From: JAGDMS01 sp050015455
GTDB lineage: Bacteria > Desulfobacterota > Binatia > HRBIN30
Direction of reading: 5' to 3'
NCBI GenBank assembly: GCA_050015455.1
Contig: JBEKBJ010000016.1
Span: forward strand, 1-61,176
DNA length: 61,176 bases
The notes under the pieces are model-generated. The model did not search any database. It saw nothing but the letters and a program-made list of their open reading frames with translations, and was not told the origin of the DNA. This document shows positions 1 through 9,705 of this stretch, piece by piece; within the stretch, counting starts at the first letter, position 1; each line of letters starts with the position of its first letter. The position numbers and the translations under genes were made by a program.

Positions 1-196
1 AACGCTTGGTGCGTGCATCCCTCGGCGAGGCTCCATGGGTGCCAGAAGCCAAGAAATCAAAGAAAGGAAAGAAACGATGAGCTAACTGCGCGGCAATATT
101 TGTGGGTAATTGCAAGGTGAGCAACACTCTGCCACCGGTGCGGTGCCGCGGGGGCTGTTCACCAATGTGATGATTTCGTTGACCGCAACCTCACCG

Positions 197-3100
197 TCAC
201 AGCCGCAGGCGGGTAAGACCCAACAAGCCGACGAAGCCGAGTGCGGCCACCAACACAACGATCATATCGCGCGACATCAGTGGCGCCAAGCTCCGGGACA
301 GGACCGTCGCGGGCGGACTGAGGTCCGGATCGGTGCAGCCATCGGTGACGTAGATCTCGTGGCCCTGCACTAGCGGTTTCGCCAGGACAATGGTGAAGTT
401 GCCGTCGTTGTAGCTGGCCGACACGAGGCCCAGCGGAGAATCGTTGGAATCGTGGCAGACCGCGTCAACGCAATCGAACACGCAAATGCCGTTCTTTGCG
501 TAGTCGACCGTTCCGACGACACAAGTCGCGTGCGGCGTGCATCCCGGTTCACCGACCCCCGTGCCGGTGATGACGGTGGACCCGCCCACGCTCCCATCGG
601 TGATAACCGGCGCCTGCGGCGTCGGCGTCGGCGTAACGGTGGGCGTGCTCGTCGGTGTGTTGGTAATTGTCGGCGTCAGGGTCGGCGTCAGCGTGATCGT
701 TGGGGTTGCCGTCGGGGTGTTAGTCGGCGTCAGGGTCGGCGTGTCGGTCGGTGTTGACGTCGGTGTATGGGTCGGTGTGGACGTCGGGGTGTTGGTCGGC
801 GTCGACGTCAGCGTCGGGGTGTTGGTGGGCGTCAGGGTCGGAGTATCGGTTGGTGTCGACGTCGGTGTACTGGTCGGTGTCGACGTCGGTGTGGTGGTCG
901 GCGTCGATGTCTGAGTTGGTGTTGCCGTCGGCGTAGCGGTCGGCGTCTGCGTCGGTGTATCGGTCGGCGTCTGCGTCTGGGTGTCGGTCGGTGTCGACGT
1001 CGGGGTATCGGTCGGCGTCTGCGTCGGGGTATCGGTCGGCGTCGGCGTGTCGGTCGGTGTCGACGTCGGCGTGTCGGTTGGTGTCTGCGTCGGCGCCCCA
1101 TTGACGGTGAGCGGATACACACTCGACGTACTGGTGAGAAAGTTCGTGTCGCCGCTATACGTCGCGGTGATCGAATGCGGGCCCACCGCGAGCGACGCGG
1201 TCGTGGTTACGGCTTGGCCGGCCCACAAGGTAACCGCCGAGCCCAGCGCCGCGCTATTATCACAGAACTGCACCGTGCCGGTCGGTGTGCCAAGGGTCGA
1301 GGTCACCGTCGCGGTGAAGGTGACGGACTGCCCATAGGTAGACGGATTCGGCGCGGAGGTGACCGTCGTCGTCGTATCCGCTTGAGCATTTTCCGGCGCA
1401 ATAGACGGGTCGCCGGTTGCCAGCGTCCAGCGACTGAGCGCCGTGATGTTCGAGGCGGAGACACAGGTGATGTTCGGATTGCTGGTGTCGAGCGTTCCGC
1501 CTTTGTCTTCCCAGGATGCGCCGTTGTAGCGCCACAGATGCAAACTGTTCACGTCGAGACCGTTCCCCTCGGTGTCCCTAATGCACAGACTCACTGTCAG
1601 ATTGTAGGTGCTGTTCGTTGCGCTAATGTCCCACAAGGGCGTGACGGCATTACTGGGCTGGCTTGCCCACGCCAGAATCTTGGCGAACGTGATGGTACCT
1701 GGGTCGTCGGCGGTGTCACACCTGATTTTGCCGAGCGCGGGACCGAAACTATAGGTCGTGCCCTGAGCAAGTGCGGATTTCTGCACCCAATTGCCATCGC
1801 TGTACTCGCGCTCGAACGCGCCCATGTCGCAGCGCAAATCGTCGCGCGCCTCCCCGCGCTCGTCGGTGGTCGTACACGTTGTCGAGTCGCCTGCGTCAAT
1901 CACCGGGCTGTTGGGGGGCAGCGCCTGCGTCTGTATGCCGCCGCCATAGTCGCCGAGCGGGAGAAGCAGCGGGTCGGCATTGATGTTGGTCGTGTCGCAG
2001 CCGCAGCAGTCGCTCTGCACATCATTATAGCTGAGTGTTGGAGCGGTACACCCCGTGTTGATACCATCATAATCCTGACAGCAGAGATTGTACCAGATGC
2101 CGCCGATAGACGTATTACCCCAGACGATGCTATTATGAATGGTGGTTGCCGTAAGGGCGACGATTCCGCCGCCGTAACCACCGCCAGCTGAATTGTTGAC
2201 CAAGGTGGCGTTGTTGAGTGTCATCGCGCTGGTGGTCAAGATTCCGCCACCATACCCCGCGGAATTGCCCGTGATCAGAACATTGTTCAGTGTCCAGTTG
2301 CCACCGTAGCTAGGATCACTAACCCCGATCGCGCCGCCTTCGGTCGCCGAGTTGCCGGAGAAGGTGACATCGTTCAGGACCACGTTCCCGGTCCACGCAC
2401 CCAAGCCGCCGCCGGTGGTAGCTCCATAGTTGTTCGTGAAGGTGACCTGGTTGAGCGTCACCGGAAAAGAGTTGCCTTCAATGGTCATTCCGCCACCGAT
2501 ACCGCCACTGCCCCCGCTGTTGCCGGTAAAGCTAACATCGGTCAGTGTCGCTGAACCACCACTGACATAAAACCCACCGCCTCTCATTGTGGCGTAATTG
2601 TCGGTAAACGTCAGGTTCGTCAACGTCATCCAGTTACCCGCCGCACCCGCACCGTCAATGGCGCGATTGTTGGTAAAGGTGAGATTCGTGAGCGTCGTGC
2701 CCACTCCATCGTTGTATATGCCCCCGCCTGCATTATCCGCCAAGTTGCCGGTGAAGGTGGAATTCGTGATCGTCACCGGGGCACTGCTGTAGATTCCGCC
2801 TCCATTGTAAGCGCGATTGCCGCTAAAGGTGACGTTGTTGATCGTCATGCTGCCGTCCGTGTACAGCCCGCCGCCAGCCTGCCCAATGTTGGGACTATAG
2901 CCGGCCGTGATCGTCACGCCGTCCAAGGTGGGCGGTGATGGCGATGGCGTCGGCGTGGGTGTCTCGGCCGGCGTTGCGGTCGGCGTGGGCGCCTCGGGGT
3001 GGTAATAGCTGACGACGTGGTAGCTGTTGTTACCGAGGCCGGTCACGGTGGAGGCGTCGGTGACGATGGGAGACTGGCTATCATCCCCGTCAATGTCGCC

Positions 3101-3691
3101 GCTAAAAATGGTGACATTCGCCTGCGGGTCACGCTGCGTACGCTCCGTCTCGCTGCCGGCAAAGCCGCCGTACACCGCGACCCCCGCTTGGAGCGGAATA
3201 GTGGCGTCCTGGTCGGTCGTGGAGGTCGTCGGCTTGTAAACGCCGGCGGCGACCCAGATTTCGTCTCCTGAGACGGCGACGGAATTCAGTGCGTAAAGGA
3301 GATCGCAGGGGGTAGTCCAATTGCCGCCGCAGGTGCCCGAGGTCGCGCCGGGAGTCGCGACGCGAATGATATTCGTCGGCGTGTTGGTGATGGTCGGTGT
3401 CTGCGTCGGTGTGGGTGTGCTGGTGTTCGTCGGCGTGAGCGTGATCGCTGGGGTAGGGGTCGGGGTAAAAACCACCGCGTGCGCGACGGGCAGCGGAGCA
3501 ACGAGAAACAATAGAGAGATGGACAAGGCGAAGGTGACGAGCGGCAGGCTCGCTAAGCCGCTGTTTGCCGCAGTGCGCGTGGGCCACGTCGGTGCCCAGA
3601 GGACCAGCGCGAGCCTGATCACGTTCCTCGTGCGTGCCACCCAACTGCCGATGTTGCCACCCCCACAGCCCCGAAACGCGCTTCTCTTCAC
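197..3691 (-). CDS. Secreted beta-helix (choice-of-anchor Q-like) surface protein with Ig-like domain, Thr-Pro linkers and C-terminal membrane anchor
   Basis: About 1164 residues. GTG start at 3691 chosen because AAGGAG lies 6 nt upstream; a TTG one codon earlier is too close to it. An N-terminal hydrophobic stretch (about residues 47-73, ending VAHA) looks like a signal peptide on an unusually long basic leader. A short Thr-Pro linker follows, then a right-handed parallel beta-helix region with many GGGI/NNVTFSGN-type rungs (about 110-600), a DxGAFE-like end of the helix, and a Big_3/5-type Ig-like domain (starts TTTTVTSAPNPSTYG, about 780-870). A very long Thr-Pro linker comes next, then a small domain and a C-terminal hydrophobic segment ending RLRL, typical of cell-surface sorting or anchoring tails. 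Function unknown; adhesion or surface-layer decoration is inference. It stands alone, with the decayed helicase fragment upstream. Confidence 0.85.
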   Translation of the reverse strand: MKRSAFRGCGGGNIGSWVARTRNVIRLALVLWAPTWPTRTAANSGLASLPLVTFALSISLLFLVAPLPVAHAVVFTPTPTPAITLTPTNTSTPTPTQTPTITNTPTNIIRVATPGATSGTCGGNWTTPCDLLYALNSVAVSGDEIWVAAGVYKPTTSTTDQDATIPLQAGVAVYGGFAGSETERTQRDPQANVTIFSGDIDGDDSQSPIVTDASTVTGLGNNSYHVVSYYHPEAPTPTATPAETPTPTPSPSPPTLDGVTITAGYSPNIGQAGGGLYTDGSMTINNVTFSGNRAYNGGGIYSSAPVTITNSTFTGNLADNAGGGIYNDGVGTTLTNLTFTNNRAIDGAGAAGNWMTLTNLTFTDNYATMRGGGFYVSGGSATLTDVSFTGNSGGSGGIGGGMTIEGNSFPVTLNQVTFTNNYGATTGGGLGAWTGNVVLNDVTFSGNSATEGGAIGVSDPSYGGNWTLNNVLITGNSAGYGGGILTTSAMTLNNATLVNNSAGGGYGGGIVALTATTIHNSIVWGNTSIGGIWYNLCCQDYDGINTGCTAPTLSYNDVQSDCCGCDTTNINADPLLLPLGDYGGGIQTQALPPNSPVIDAGDSTTCTTTDERGEARDDLRCDMGAFEREYSDGNWVQKSALAQGTTYSFGPALGKIRCDTADDPGTITFAKILAWASQPSNAVTPLWDISATNSTYNLTVSLCIRDTEGNGLDVNSLHLWRYNGASWEDKGGTLDTSNPNITCVSASNITALSRWTLATGDPSIAPENAQADTTTTVTSAPNPSTYGQSVTFTATVTSTLGTPTGTVQFCDNSAALGSAVTLWAGQAVTTTASLAVGPHSITATYSGDTNFLTSTSSVYPLTVNGAPTQTPTDTPTSTPTDTPTPTDTPTQTPTDTPTSTPTDTQTQTPTDTPTQTPTATPTATPTQTSTPTTTPTSTPTSTPTSTPTDTPTLTPTNTPTLTSTPTNTPTSTPTHTPTSTPTDTPTLTPTNTPTATPTITLTPTLTPTITNTPTSTPTVTPTPTPQAPVITDGSVGGSTVITGTGVGEPGCTPHATCVVGTVDYAKNGICVFDCVDAVCHDSNDSPLGLVSASYNDGNFTIVLAKPLVQGHEIYVTDGCTDPDLSPPATVLSRSLAPLMSRDMIVVLVAALGFVGLLGLTRLRL
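627..1092. repeat. Minisatellite encoding the Thr-Pro linker of the surface protein
   Basis: Imperfect tandem repetition of GTCGGTGT / GTCGGCGT words with GACGTC or TGCGTC spacers. On the minus strand it encodes alternating TPT, TDT and TST units (about 155 codons). Such arrays expand and contract by slippage, so linker length may vary between strains. Similar but shorter arrays occur in the beta-helix genes near 19.6 kb and 48.2 kb. Confidence 0.85.
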
Positions 3692-3708
3692 CAAAATCTC
3701 CTTACGGG

Positions 3709-4140
3709 TTAGCGTGCGATGCCGCTAGAGTCGCGCGGGAGCCTACTGCAAGTCGCTATCAATTTCAAAGCCACAATGCTCAGGCTACGAAAAACCTCGA
3801 TCCACTTCCACGCCGCGAGCGTCTTACCTGTTCCACAACCGGACAGAAGAAGAGCCCGCGGGCCGAGATCGGCCGCCCTGACCTGGAAATCATGCAGGCC
3901 TCGAAAGCTCCCTTGGCGCCTTTTGATCTCATCGATGCGCTGCTTGATGACCTTCTCAGCAGCGTCGTGCGCCGTTAGCTGACTCGCGAAGGCCGTATCG
4001 ATCCACTCTGCTACTGATGCCTCCGCCGCACCCACCCGCACAACGGCCGAACCAGCAGGGTCTGCGACAATCAGACCGGCCTTGACAGCCAAGAGTAGTC
4101 GCCGCCTCCTTTCGTCTTTGCGGCATACCCTTTTGGCCCT
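3709..4140 (-). pseudogene. Truncated helicase fragment, probable remnant of a Cas3-type CRISPR nuclease-helicase
   Basis: The open frame runs from just after a TAG at 4141-4143 to a stop at 3709. It contains LLLAVKAGLIVADPAGSA, then a WIDTAF segment, then FRGLHDFQVRAADLG and a Walker A-like LLLSGCGTGKTLAAWKW. This order (end of an HD/ADxAGSA segment, a linker, a Q-motif-like FQ, then a GCGTGKT P-loop) matches what I recall of Cas3 helicases, in particular the I-U/I-G kind. Similarity stops right after WKW, so the rest of the helicase core is missing, as is the N-terminal part. No CRISPR repeats or other cas genes are visible nearby. Assignment is from motif memory, not a search. Confidence 0.5.
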
Positions 4141-4538
4141 CTAGTTTGGAGCCAGGGGACTGTGCCTGAACAGCCACATAGATTGCAACGGAGTCTGCTC
4201 GTCGACCATATCAACGGATCCCCCCTTCTCCTCCGCCTCGCAGGAGGGTGCGAGGCTGAAGCGACACGACCGTCACCAGCACGCCAACGAAGATGAGTGA
4301 CCAGCAATTGCAGCGGTTGCAGGATGTTGCGTGGATTAGCCGGCGGCGCTAAGGGCTCGCGGTGTGGATGCGACCGCTATCGAAGGGGTGCATTTTTCTC
4401 CGTGACCTATCTTGCATCCCCTCCGGTCAGGGATAGGATCGGCTCCATGCTGCGCACGATCATGCTGACGAGAACCTCTCCACCAAGCCCGGTGCGCAAC
4501 GGTCGAGTAGGGGTGGGGTTCTGAGCCAATACGATCGA
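4141..4538. other. Intergenic region before the respiratory operon
   Basis: About 400 bases with no credible gene on either strand. It must hold the promoter of the actA operon, but no convincing -35/-10 pair could be picked out. Confidence 0.5.
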
Positions 4539-5084
4539 ATGGCGCGTGCCGTCCTGCCGGTCGGGGCGGCGGCGGTGCTCCTCAGCGTCGCGACCGTAGG
4601 CTGGTGGACGCAGCCGGACCGTTTTGCCCGCGGCTATGCTCCAATGCAGCCGATCCCGTACTCTCACCAGCTGCATGCCGGAACTATGAAGATCCCGTGC
4701 CAGTACTGCCACACGGGAGCGACGCGCTCTCGCTTCGCGGGCGTGCCGGCGGTTGAAACCTGCATGAACTGCCATCGGGTGACGAAAACCGACAGCCCCG
4801 CCATCCAGAAGCTGACCGCGATCTACAACTCCGGCCGGCCGCTGCAGTGGCGGCGTATTCACGTGCTGCCGGATCATGTCTATTTCGATCACCGGCCGCA
4901 CGTGAACGGCGGCATCGCCTGCCAGACCTGCCACGGCGAGGTGCAGACGATGGACGTGGTGTACCAACACATGTCGATGCGCATGGGGAACTGCCTCGGC
5001 TGCCACCGCGATGCGCACGACGCCTTGCCCCCGGATTCGAAGATCCAACGCGGCGCGGAGCACTGCAATGCCTGCCACCGGTGA
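4539..5084 (+). CDS. actA: Alternative complex III subunit A, pentaheme cytochrome c
   Basis: 181 residues with an N-terminal hydrophobic segment (about 5-23; no lipobox, so a signal anchor or signal peptide) and five CxxCH heme c motifs at C54, C75, C128, C152 and C176. Five hemes in a small protein directly upstream of an ActB homologue is the standard ActA signature. It sits on the periplasmic side of the quinol:cytochrome c oxidoreductase and relays electrons. There is no clear ribosome binding site for the ATG at 4539, so the exact start is uncertain. First gene of the actA-to-coxII block, separated from actB by 320 bases of repeat DNA rather than coupled to it. Confidence 0.92.
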   Translation: MARAVLPVGAAAVLLSVATVGWWTQPDRFARGYAPMQPIPYSHQLHAGTMKIPCQYCHTGATRSRFAGVPAVETCMNCHRVTKTDSPAIQKLTAIYNSGRPLQWRRIHVLPDHVYFDHRPHVNGGIACQTCHGEVQTMDVVYQHMSMRMGNCLGCHRDAHDALPPDSKIQRGAEHCNACHR

Positions 5085-5189
5085 AGCGATCGGAACTATG
5101 AAGAGCATTTCACGCCCTCACCCCTTCGACGAGCTCAGGGCGGGCTCTGACCCTCTCCAGGAGAGACTGTCGATCTTCTCCAGCGGGCG

Positions 5190-5310
5190 CCCTTCGAGAC
5201 GCGGCCAGAAGAAGGCCGCTCCTCAGGGCGAGCGGTTCTGTTATTGTTCTCAAGAGACAATTTCCGTTCACCCTGAGGAGGTCCCTTCTTTTGGGACCGT
5301 CTCGAAGGGT
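5190..5310. repeat. Inverted pair of a dispersed palindromic element (copy 1)
   Basis: Two copies face each other: CCCTTCGAGACG...GGGCGAGCGG (5190-5235) and CCGTTCACCCTGAGG...CGTCTCGAAGGGT (5264-5310). Related pairs or singles occur at 17408-17537 and 53847-53890. The preceding stretch (5113-5165, CCCTCACCCC ... GACCCTCTCCAGGAGAG) looks like a second, unrelated common repeat. The unit fills the gap between actA and actB. It encodes nothing, and may be a MITE/REP-like element able to fold into a long hairpin. Confidence 0.75.
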
Positions 5311-5405
5311 GTAGTTCCCGTTCATCGACAATCTCCGAAGCGACAGGGAACCTTTCGGGTACCTCAGCGTGACTCCGAGCGGAAACGCTCAAGGGAAAGA
5401 TGCGG

Positions 5406-8324
5406 ATGATGAACCCGATCGACACGGCGCCAGCGGGGATCTCCCGGCGGCGTTTCCTGGCCCTGCTCGGCGCCTCCGCCGCGTTCGCGTCGGGCGTCAC
5501 TGCCTGTTCCAAAATCGATCGGGGCACGATCGTCCCATACACGCGCAAGCCGCTGGGCGTTGTGCCCGGGATCGCCGACCACTACGCCAGCACGTTCCAG
5601 GAAGGCATGACGGCGTACAGCGTCCTGGTGAAGACGCGCGAGGGACGGCCGATCCACATCGAGGGGAACGACGAACACCCGCACTTTCGAGGCAAGACTT
5701 CTCTCAGGACCATCGCTGACATCCTGCGCCTGTACGATCCGGACCGTTTGCGGCAACCGCTCGTCGATCGACAGCCCGTCAGCTGGGAGCAAGCCGAGGC
5801 GAAAGTCCTTGCGGCGCTGAAGGGGGCAAGGAACGCGGGCAAGCCGGTGATCTTGTTCACCGGCGCCGTGCTGTCGCCGACGCGGCGCGCGTTGATCGGA
5901 GATTTCAAGCGCGTCCTTCCGGGGCTGGTCCACGTGCCCTTTGAACCGCTCGCGCCACACGCCGAGCGTGCCGCTGCCATGGCTGCCTTCGGCGAAGCCG
6001 TGAGTCCGCGGTACCGGTTCGATCGCGCCGCCGTGGTAGTCTCCTTCGACAACGATTTCCTCGGCACCGATCCGAACGCGCCAATCGCGGTCCGGGAGTT
6101 CGCTGCGTGGCGGCGCGTGAGCGGACCGCACGACAGCATGAATCGCCTGTGGGTGTTCGAGGGCGGTATGACGGTCACCGGCGCCAAAGCCGACCATCGC
6201 TTTGCCATCCGGCCGTCATGCGCTGCGGCTGTTGCGTTCGCGCTGGCGCGCACACTCAGTGAGCGCCACGGCGTCGCGCTGCCGTCAGGCCTGAAGCCCG
6301 AGACCCTTGCAGCCTTCGATCTCGACAAGCAGGCCGGCGAGCTACTCATCTCGGCGGCGCTCCTGCACGCCTTGGCCGCCGATCTTGCGAGAGCAGGACG
6401 AACGGCACTGGTGCTGGCTGGGCCGAGCGCGTCGGTGGAGACCCACATCGCCGCACACTTACTCAACACGATGCTCGGGGCGGAAGGTCAGACGGTGGAG
6501 ACCGCCTTCACGCCGGGGCCGGTCGATGTGTGCACGTTCGAGGACCTGCGGAAACACGTCACCGACATGAAGTCGGCGCGCTACCACGCCGCCCTCTTCT
6601 GGGACGTTAACCCGGCCTACTTCTGTCCCGACCGCGCTCTTTGGACGGCCGCTGTCGCGGCGGTGCCGAGGAAGGTTTTCATCGGTCTGCATCCGGACGA
6701 AACGGCTAGAGAGTGCCAGATTGTGCTCCCCGAGCACCACTGGCTCGAAGCCTGGGGCGACTACGAAGCTTCGGCGGATTTGCTCAGTTTGCAGCAGCCC
6801 ACGATCGGTCCTCTCTACGATACCAAACAGGGCGAAGACCTGCTGTTGGATCTCATGCGTGCGCTGGGTGGTGCGGCTCCCGCCGATTATCACGAGTACC
6901 TGAAGGCGCGCTGGCAGAAAGAGGTGTTTCCCGCAGGGAGTCTGGTGCCCTTCGAAGCTTTCTGGAGCGCCGCGCTGCACGACGGCATCCTGAGGCGCCC
7001 GGCGCAGCCGCGCTCGCCACGAACGCTGCAGGCGGCCGCAATCGAACAGGCGGTGACAAAGGCCGCAACCCCAACCACCAAGGGTTTCGAACTCCTAGTG
7101 CAGCCGGGAGTGGGGGTCTACGATGGGCGGTATGCGAACAGCGGCTGGCTTCAGGAACTTCCGGATCCCGTCACTAGGGTGACCTGGTTGAACCCGCTTG
7201 CGGTTTCCCCAGCGGATGCCCAACGACTGAACCTCACAGATGGAGATGTGGTGCAGGTAGAGGTGGGTGGGCGGCGCATCGAGATTCCTGTCCTCGTCCA
7301 ACCCGGCCAAGCGCGGGGAGTTGTGAGCGCCGCGCTCGGCTATGGGAGAGACGCGCTCTCGGTGGCGCAGGGCGTCGGCGTGAACCTCTACCCGTTGCTC
7401 GACGAGACTTCCACGGCTTCGAACCTGCGCGTCGGGGCAGCCTTGATTGCAACCGGCAAGCGCGTGCGCTTGCCGCTGGCACAAACGCATCAGACGATGG
7501 AAGGTCGCGATATCATCCGCAGCTGGACCCTCGCGGAGTATGGCAAACATCGACGGGAGGAGTCTGATCTCCCGACACTCTACCCCGAGCAACGCTTTCC
7601 CGAACACAAGTGGGGGATGGCGATCGACCTTTCGACCTGCGTGGGCTGCGGCGGCTGCGTCATCGCGTGCCAGTCGGAGAACAACGTTCCCACCGTTGGA
7701 CCGGAGCAGGTTCTCAAAGGGCGTGAGATGCACTGGATCCGCATCGACCGCTACTACGAAGGCGATGCGGAAGCTCCGCGGGTGCTCCACCAGCCAATGC
7801 TCTGCCAGCAATGCGACAACGCTCCGTGCGAGAACGTGTGTCCGGTCAACGCCACCACTCACAGCGCCGATGGCTTGAACCAGATGGCCTACAACCGCTG
7901 CGTGGGAACTCGCTACTGTGCGAACAACTGCCCGTTCAAGGTCCGTCGATTCAACTTCCTGGATTTCACCGGGGCGACGCCGGACGCCATGCGCCTGGCG
8001 TACAACCCCGAGGTCACCGTGCGGCCGCGTGGCGTGATGGAAAAGTGCACCTTCTGCGTCCAGCGCATCGAAGACTTCCGGCTGCGCGCCAAGGCAGAGG
8101 CACGACCGATCCGCGACGGCGAGATCATACCCGCTTGTGCCGCCGCCTGTCCCGCCGAAGCGATCGTCTTCGGTGACCTGAAGGATCCAAACAGTGCGGT
8201 TTCCAGATTGAGCCGGAGCCAGCGCGGCTATCACGTGCTGGCGGAATTGGGCATCCGACCGTCAGTGACCTATCTCGCCGGTGTCACCAATCCGGCGGGT
8301 GATGGGGGCAGGCATGCAGTCTGA
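5406..8324 (+). CDS. actB: Alternative complex III subunit B, iron-sulfur protein with molybdopterin-oxidoreductase-like domain
   Basis: About 972 residues. ATG at 5406 preferred over 5400 because AAGGGA lies about 9 nt upstream. A Tat signal (SRRRFLALLG) and a lipobox-like TACS are at the N terminus. Residues about 30-700 form the MopB-like domain, which in ActB carries no molybdenum cofactor. The C-terminal third (about 735-945) is a ferredoxin-like domain with CVGCGGCVIAC, CQQCDNAPCENVC, CVGTRYCANNC and CTFC...CAAAC. That is 15 cysteines, fitting three [4Fe-4S] and one [3Fe-4S] cluster. Periplasmic; takes electrons from menaquinol oxidised at ActC/ActF and passes them to ActA/ActE. Confidence 0.94.
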   Translation: MMNPIDTAPAGISRRRFLALLGASAAFASGVTACSKIDRGTIVPYTRKPLGVVPGIADHYASTFQEGMTAYSVLVKTREGRPIHIEGNDEHPHFRGKTSLRTIADILRLYDPDRLRQPLVDRQPVSWEQAEAKVLAALKGARNAGKPVILFTGAVLSPTRRALIGDFKRVLPGLVHVPFEPLAPHAERAAAMAAFGEAVSPRYRFDRAAVVVSFDNDFLGTDPNAPIAVREFAAWRRVSGPHDSMNRLWVFEGGMTVTGAKADHRFAIRPSCAAAVAFALARTLSERHGVALPSGLKPETLAAFDLDKQAGELLISAALLHALAADLARAGRTALVLAGPSASVETHIAAHLLNTMLGAEGQTVETAFTPGPVDVCTFEDLRKHVTDMKSARYHAALFWDVNPAYFCPDRALWTAAVAAVPRKVFIGLHPDETARECQIVLPEHHWLEAWGDYEASADLLSLQQPTIGPLYDTKQGEDLLLDLMRALGGAAPADYHEYLKARWQKEVFPAGSLVPFEAFWSAALHDGILRRPAQPRSPRTLQAAAIEQAVTKAATPTTKGFELLVQPGVGVYDGRYANSGWLQELPDPVTRVTWLNPLAVSPADAQRLNLTDGDVVQVEVGGRRIEIPVLVQPGQARGVVSAALGYGRDALSVAQGVGVNLYPLLDETSTASNLRVGAALIATGKRVRLPLAQTHQTMEGRDIIRSWTLAEYGKHRREESDLPTLYPEQRFPEHKWGMAIDLSTCVGCGGCVIACQSENNVPTVGPEQVLKGREMHWIRIDRYYEGDAEAPRVLHQPMLCQQCDNAPCENVCPVNATTHSADGLNQMAYNRCVGTRYCANNCPFKVRRFNFLDFTGATPDAMRLAYNPEVTVRPRGVMEKCTFCVQRIEDFRLRAKAEARPIRDGEIIPACAAACPAEAIVFGDLKDPNSAVSRLSRSQRGYHVLAELGIRPSVTYLAGVTNPAGDGGRHAV

Positions 8325-9705
8325 AGCCGTGTTGCTGCCGGAAGCTTTACAGCCCCCGACTCTGTTCGAGGGGCCGGTCACTCTCGGCAGTCTCGACGAT
8401 CAGGTGTTGCAGTATCCCGCCAGGAAACCGCCGGCCGCCTGGTATCTGGCCTTCGCCTTCACGTTCACGCTGATGACGCTGGGCTTCAGCTTCATCGGAT
8501 ACACCTTCTACATGGGTATCGGGGTGTGGGGAAACACTAGTCCCGTCTTCTGGGCCTTCGACATCATCAACTTCGTGTTCTGGGTGGGGATCGGCCACGC
8601 CGGCACGTTGATCTCGGCGATCCTGCTTTTGTTCCGCTCGCGTTGGCGCAACGCCATTGCCCGTTTCGCCGAGGCCATGACGATCTTTGCCGTCATGTGC
8701 GCTGCGATATTCCCGCTCATTCACGTCGGGCGGCCCTGGGTGACGTTCTGGTTGTTCCCGTACCCCAACCAGCGAGGCCTCTGGACCAACTTCCGCTCGC
8801 CACTCATCTGGGACGTCTTCGCGGTCAGCACGTACTTCTCCGTCTCCTTGATGTTCTGGTACCTCGGCCTCGTCCCCGACCTCGCCTCACTCCGAGACCG
8901 GACGAAGAGCGGGATCCGCCGGTTCTTCTACACCGTCTTCAGCCTAGGCTGGCGGGGCGCGGCCTCCCACTGGCAGCATTACGAGAGGGCGTATCTGTTG
9001 CTCGCCGGGCTGGCGACCGGCCTAGTGCTCTCGGTGCACAGCGTGGTCTCGTTCGACTTCGCCGTCTCGCTCGTGCCCGGCTGGCACATGACCATCTTCC
9101 CGCCTTACTTCGTCACGGGCGCGATCTTCGCCGGCTTTGCCATGGTGGTCATGGTGCTCGTCGTCGTCCGCGAGACGATGGACCTGAAGAACCTGATCAC
9201 GGCGTATCACCTCGACGTGATGAACAAGATCATCCTCGCGATGTCGTGCTTGATGGGGTACGCCTACCTGATGGAGGGGTTCACCGCCTGGTACAGCATG
9301 GACCAGTATCTGCATCACATCTTCATGCAGTACATCTCGGGCACGTACGGCTGGGCCGGCTGGCTCACGATCAGCTGCAATGTCCTCATCCCGCAGTTGC
9401 TCTGGTCGCGCCGCATCCGCCGCAGTTACGTCGGCATGCTCTTCGTATCACTTGCGGTGACTGTGGGTATGTGGCTCGAGCGGTTCGTCATCATCGTGGT
9501 ATCGTTGCATCAGGACTACCTGCCGTCTTCCTGGCACATCTACAAGCCGACGCTGGTCGACTTCGGCATCCTGTTCGGGACCTTCGGGCTGTTCTTCACG
9601 CTGGTGTTGCTGTTCGCGCGCGTGTTGCCGGTGATCGCCACCTCGGAGATGAAAGTGATCCTGCCCGGCGCGCAGCCGGCGCACGCTGGAGGCCGCCATG
9701 AGTGA
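8314..9705 (+). CDS. actC: Alternative complex III subunit C, NrfD-like quinol-binding membrane subunit
   Basis: About 463 residues from the ATG at 8314, which overlaps the end of actB by 11 nt and follows a purine-rich GGGGGCAGG. A GTG at 8281 in the same frame is less likely. The protein is hydrophobic with about ten membrane helices and NrfD/PsrC-family features (GHAGTLISAILLLFR; HSVVSFDFA; GAIFAGFAM). In alternative complex III this subunit carries the quinol site facing the iron-sulfur protein. Ends with an 8-nt overlap with the next gene. Confidence 0.92.
   Translation: MQSEAVLLPEALQPPTLFEGPVTLGSLDDQVLQYPARKPPAAWYLAFAFTFTLMTLGFSFIGYTFYMGIGVWGNTSPVFWAFDIINFVFWVGIGHAGTLISAILLLFRSRWRNAIARFAEAMTIFAVMCAAIFPLIHVGRPWVTFWLFPYPNQRGLWTNFRSPLIWDVFAVSTYFSVSLMFWYLGLVPDLASLRDRTKSGIRRFFYTVFSLGWRGAASHWQHYERAYLLLAGLATGLVLSVHSVVSFDFAVSLVPGWHMTIFPPYFVTGAIFAGFAMVVMVLVVVRETMDLKNLITAYHLDVMNKIILAMSCLMGYAYLMEGFTAWYSMDQYLHHIFMQYISGTYGWAGWLTISCNVLIPQLLWSRRIRRSYVGMLFVSLAVTVGMWLERFVIIVVSLHQDYLPSSWHIYKPTLVDFGILFGTFGLFFTLVLLFARVLPVIATSEMKVILPGAQPAHAGGRHE

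Noticed and set aside
627..1092. CRISPR array suggested by short repeats and by the nearby Cas3-like fragment
   Set aside because: Units are 6-18 nt and imperfect, without unique spacers of constant length, and they encode the Thr-Pro linker in frame.
767..2191. Long plus-strand open frame rich in Arg and Gly opposite the surface-protein gene
   Set aside because: Antisense shadow of a GC-rich repetitive gene; composition is that of a complement of Thr-Pro and Gly-rich codons, with no family features.
5400..8324. Reading the actB product as a catalytic molybdenum reductase
   Set aside because: Gene order with actA, actC, actD and actF and the fused 15-Cys ferredoxin domain fit alternative complex III, whose B subunit carries no molybdenum cofactor.
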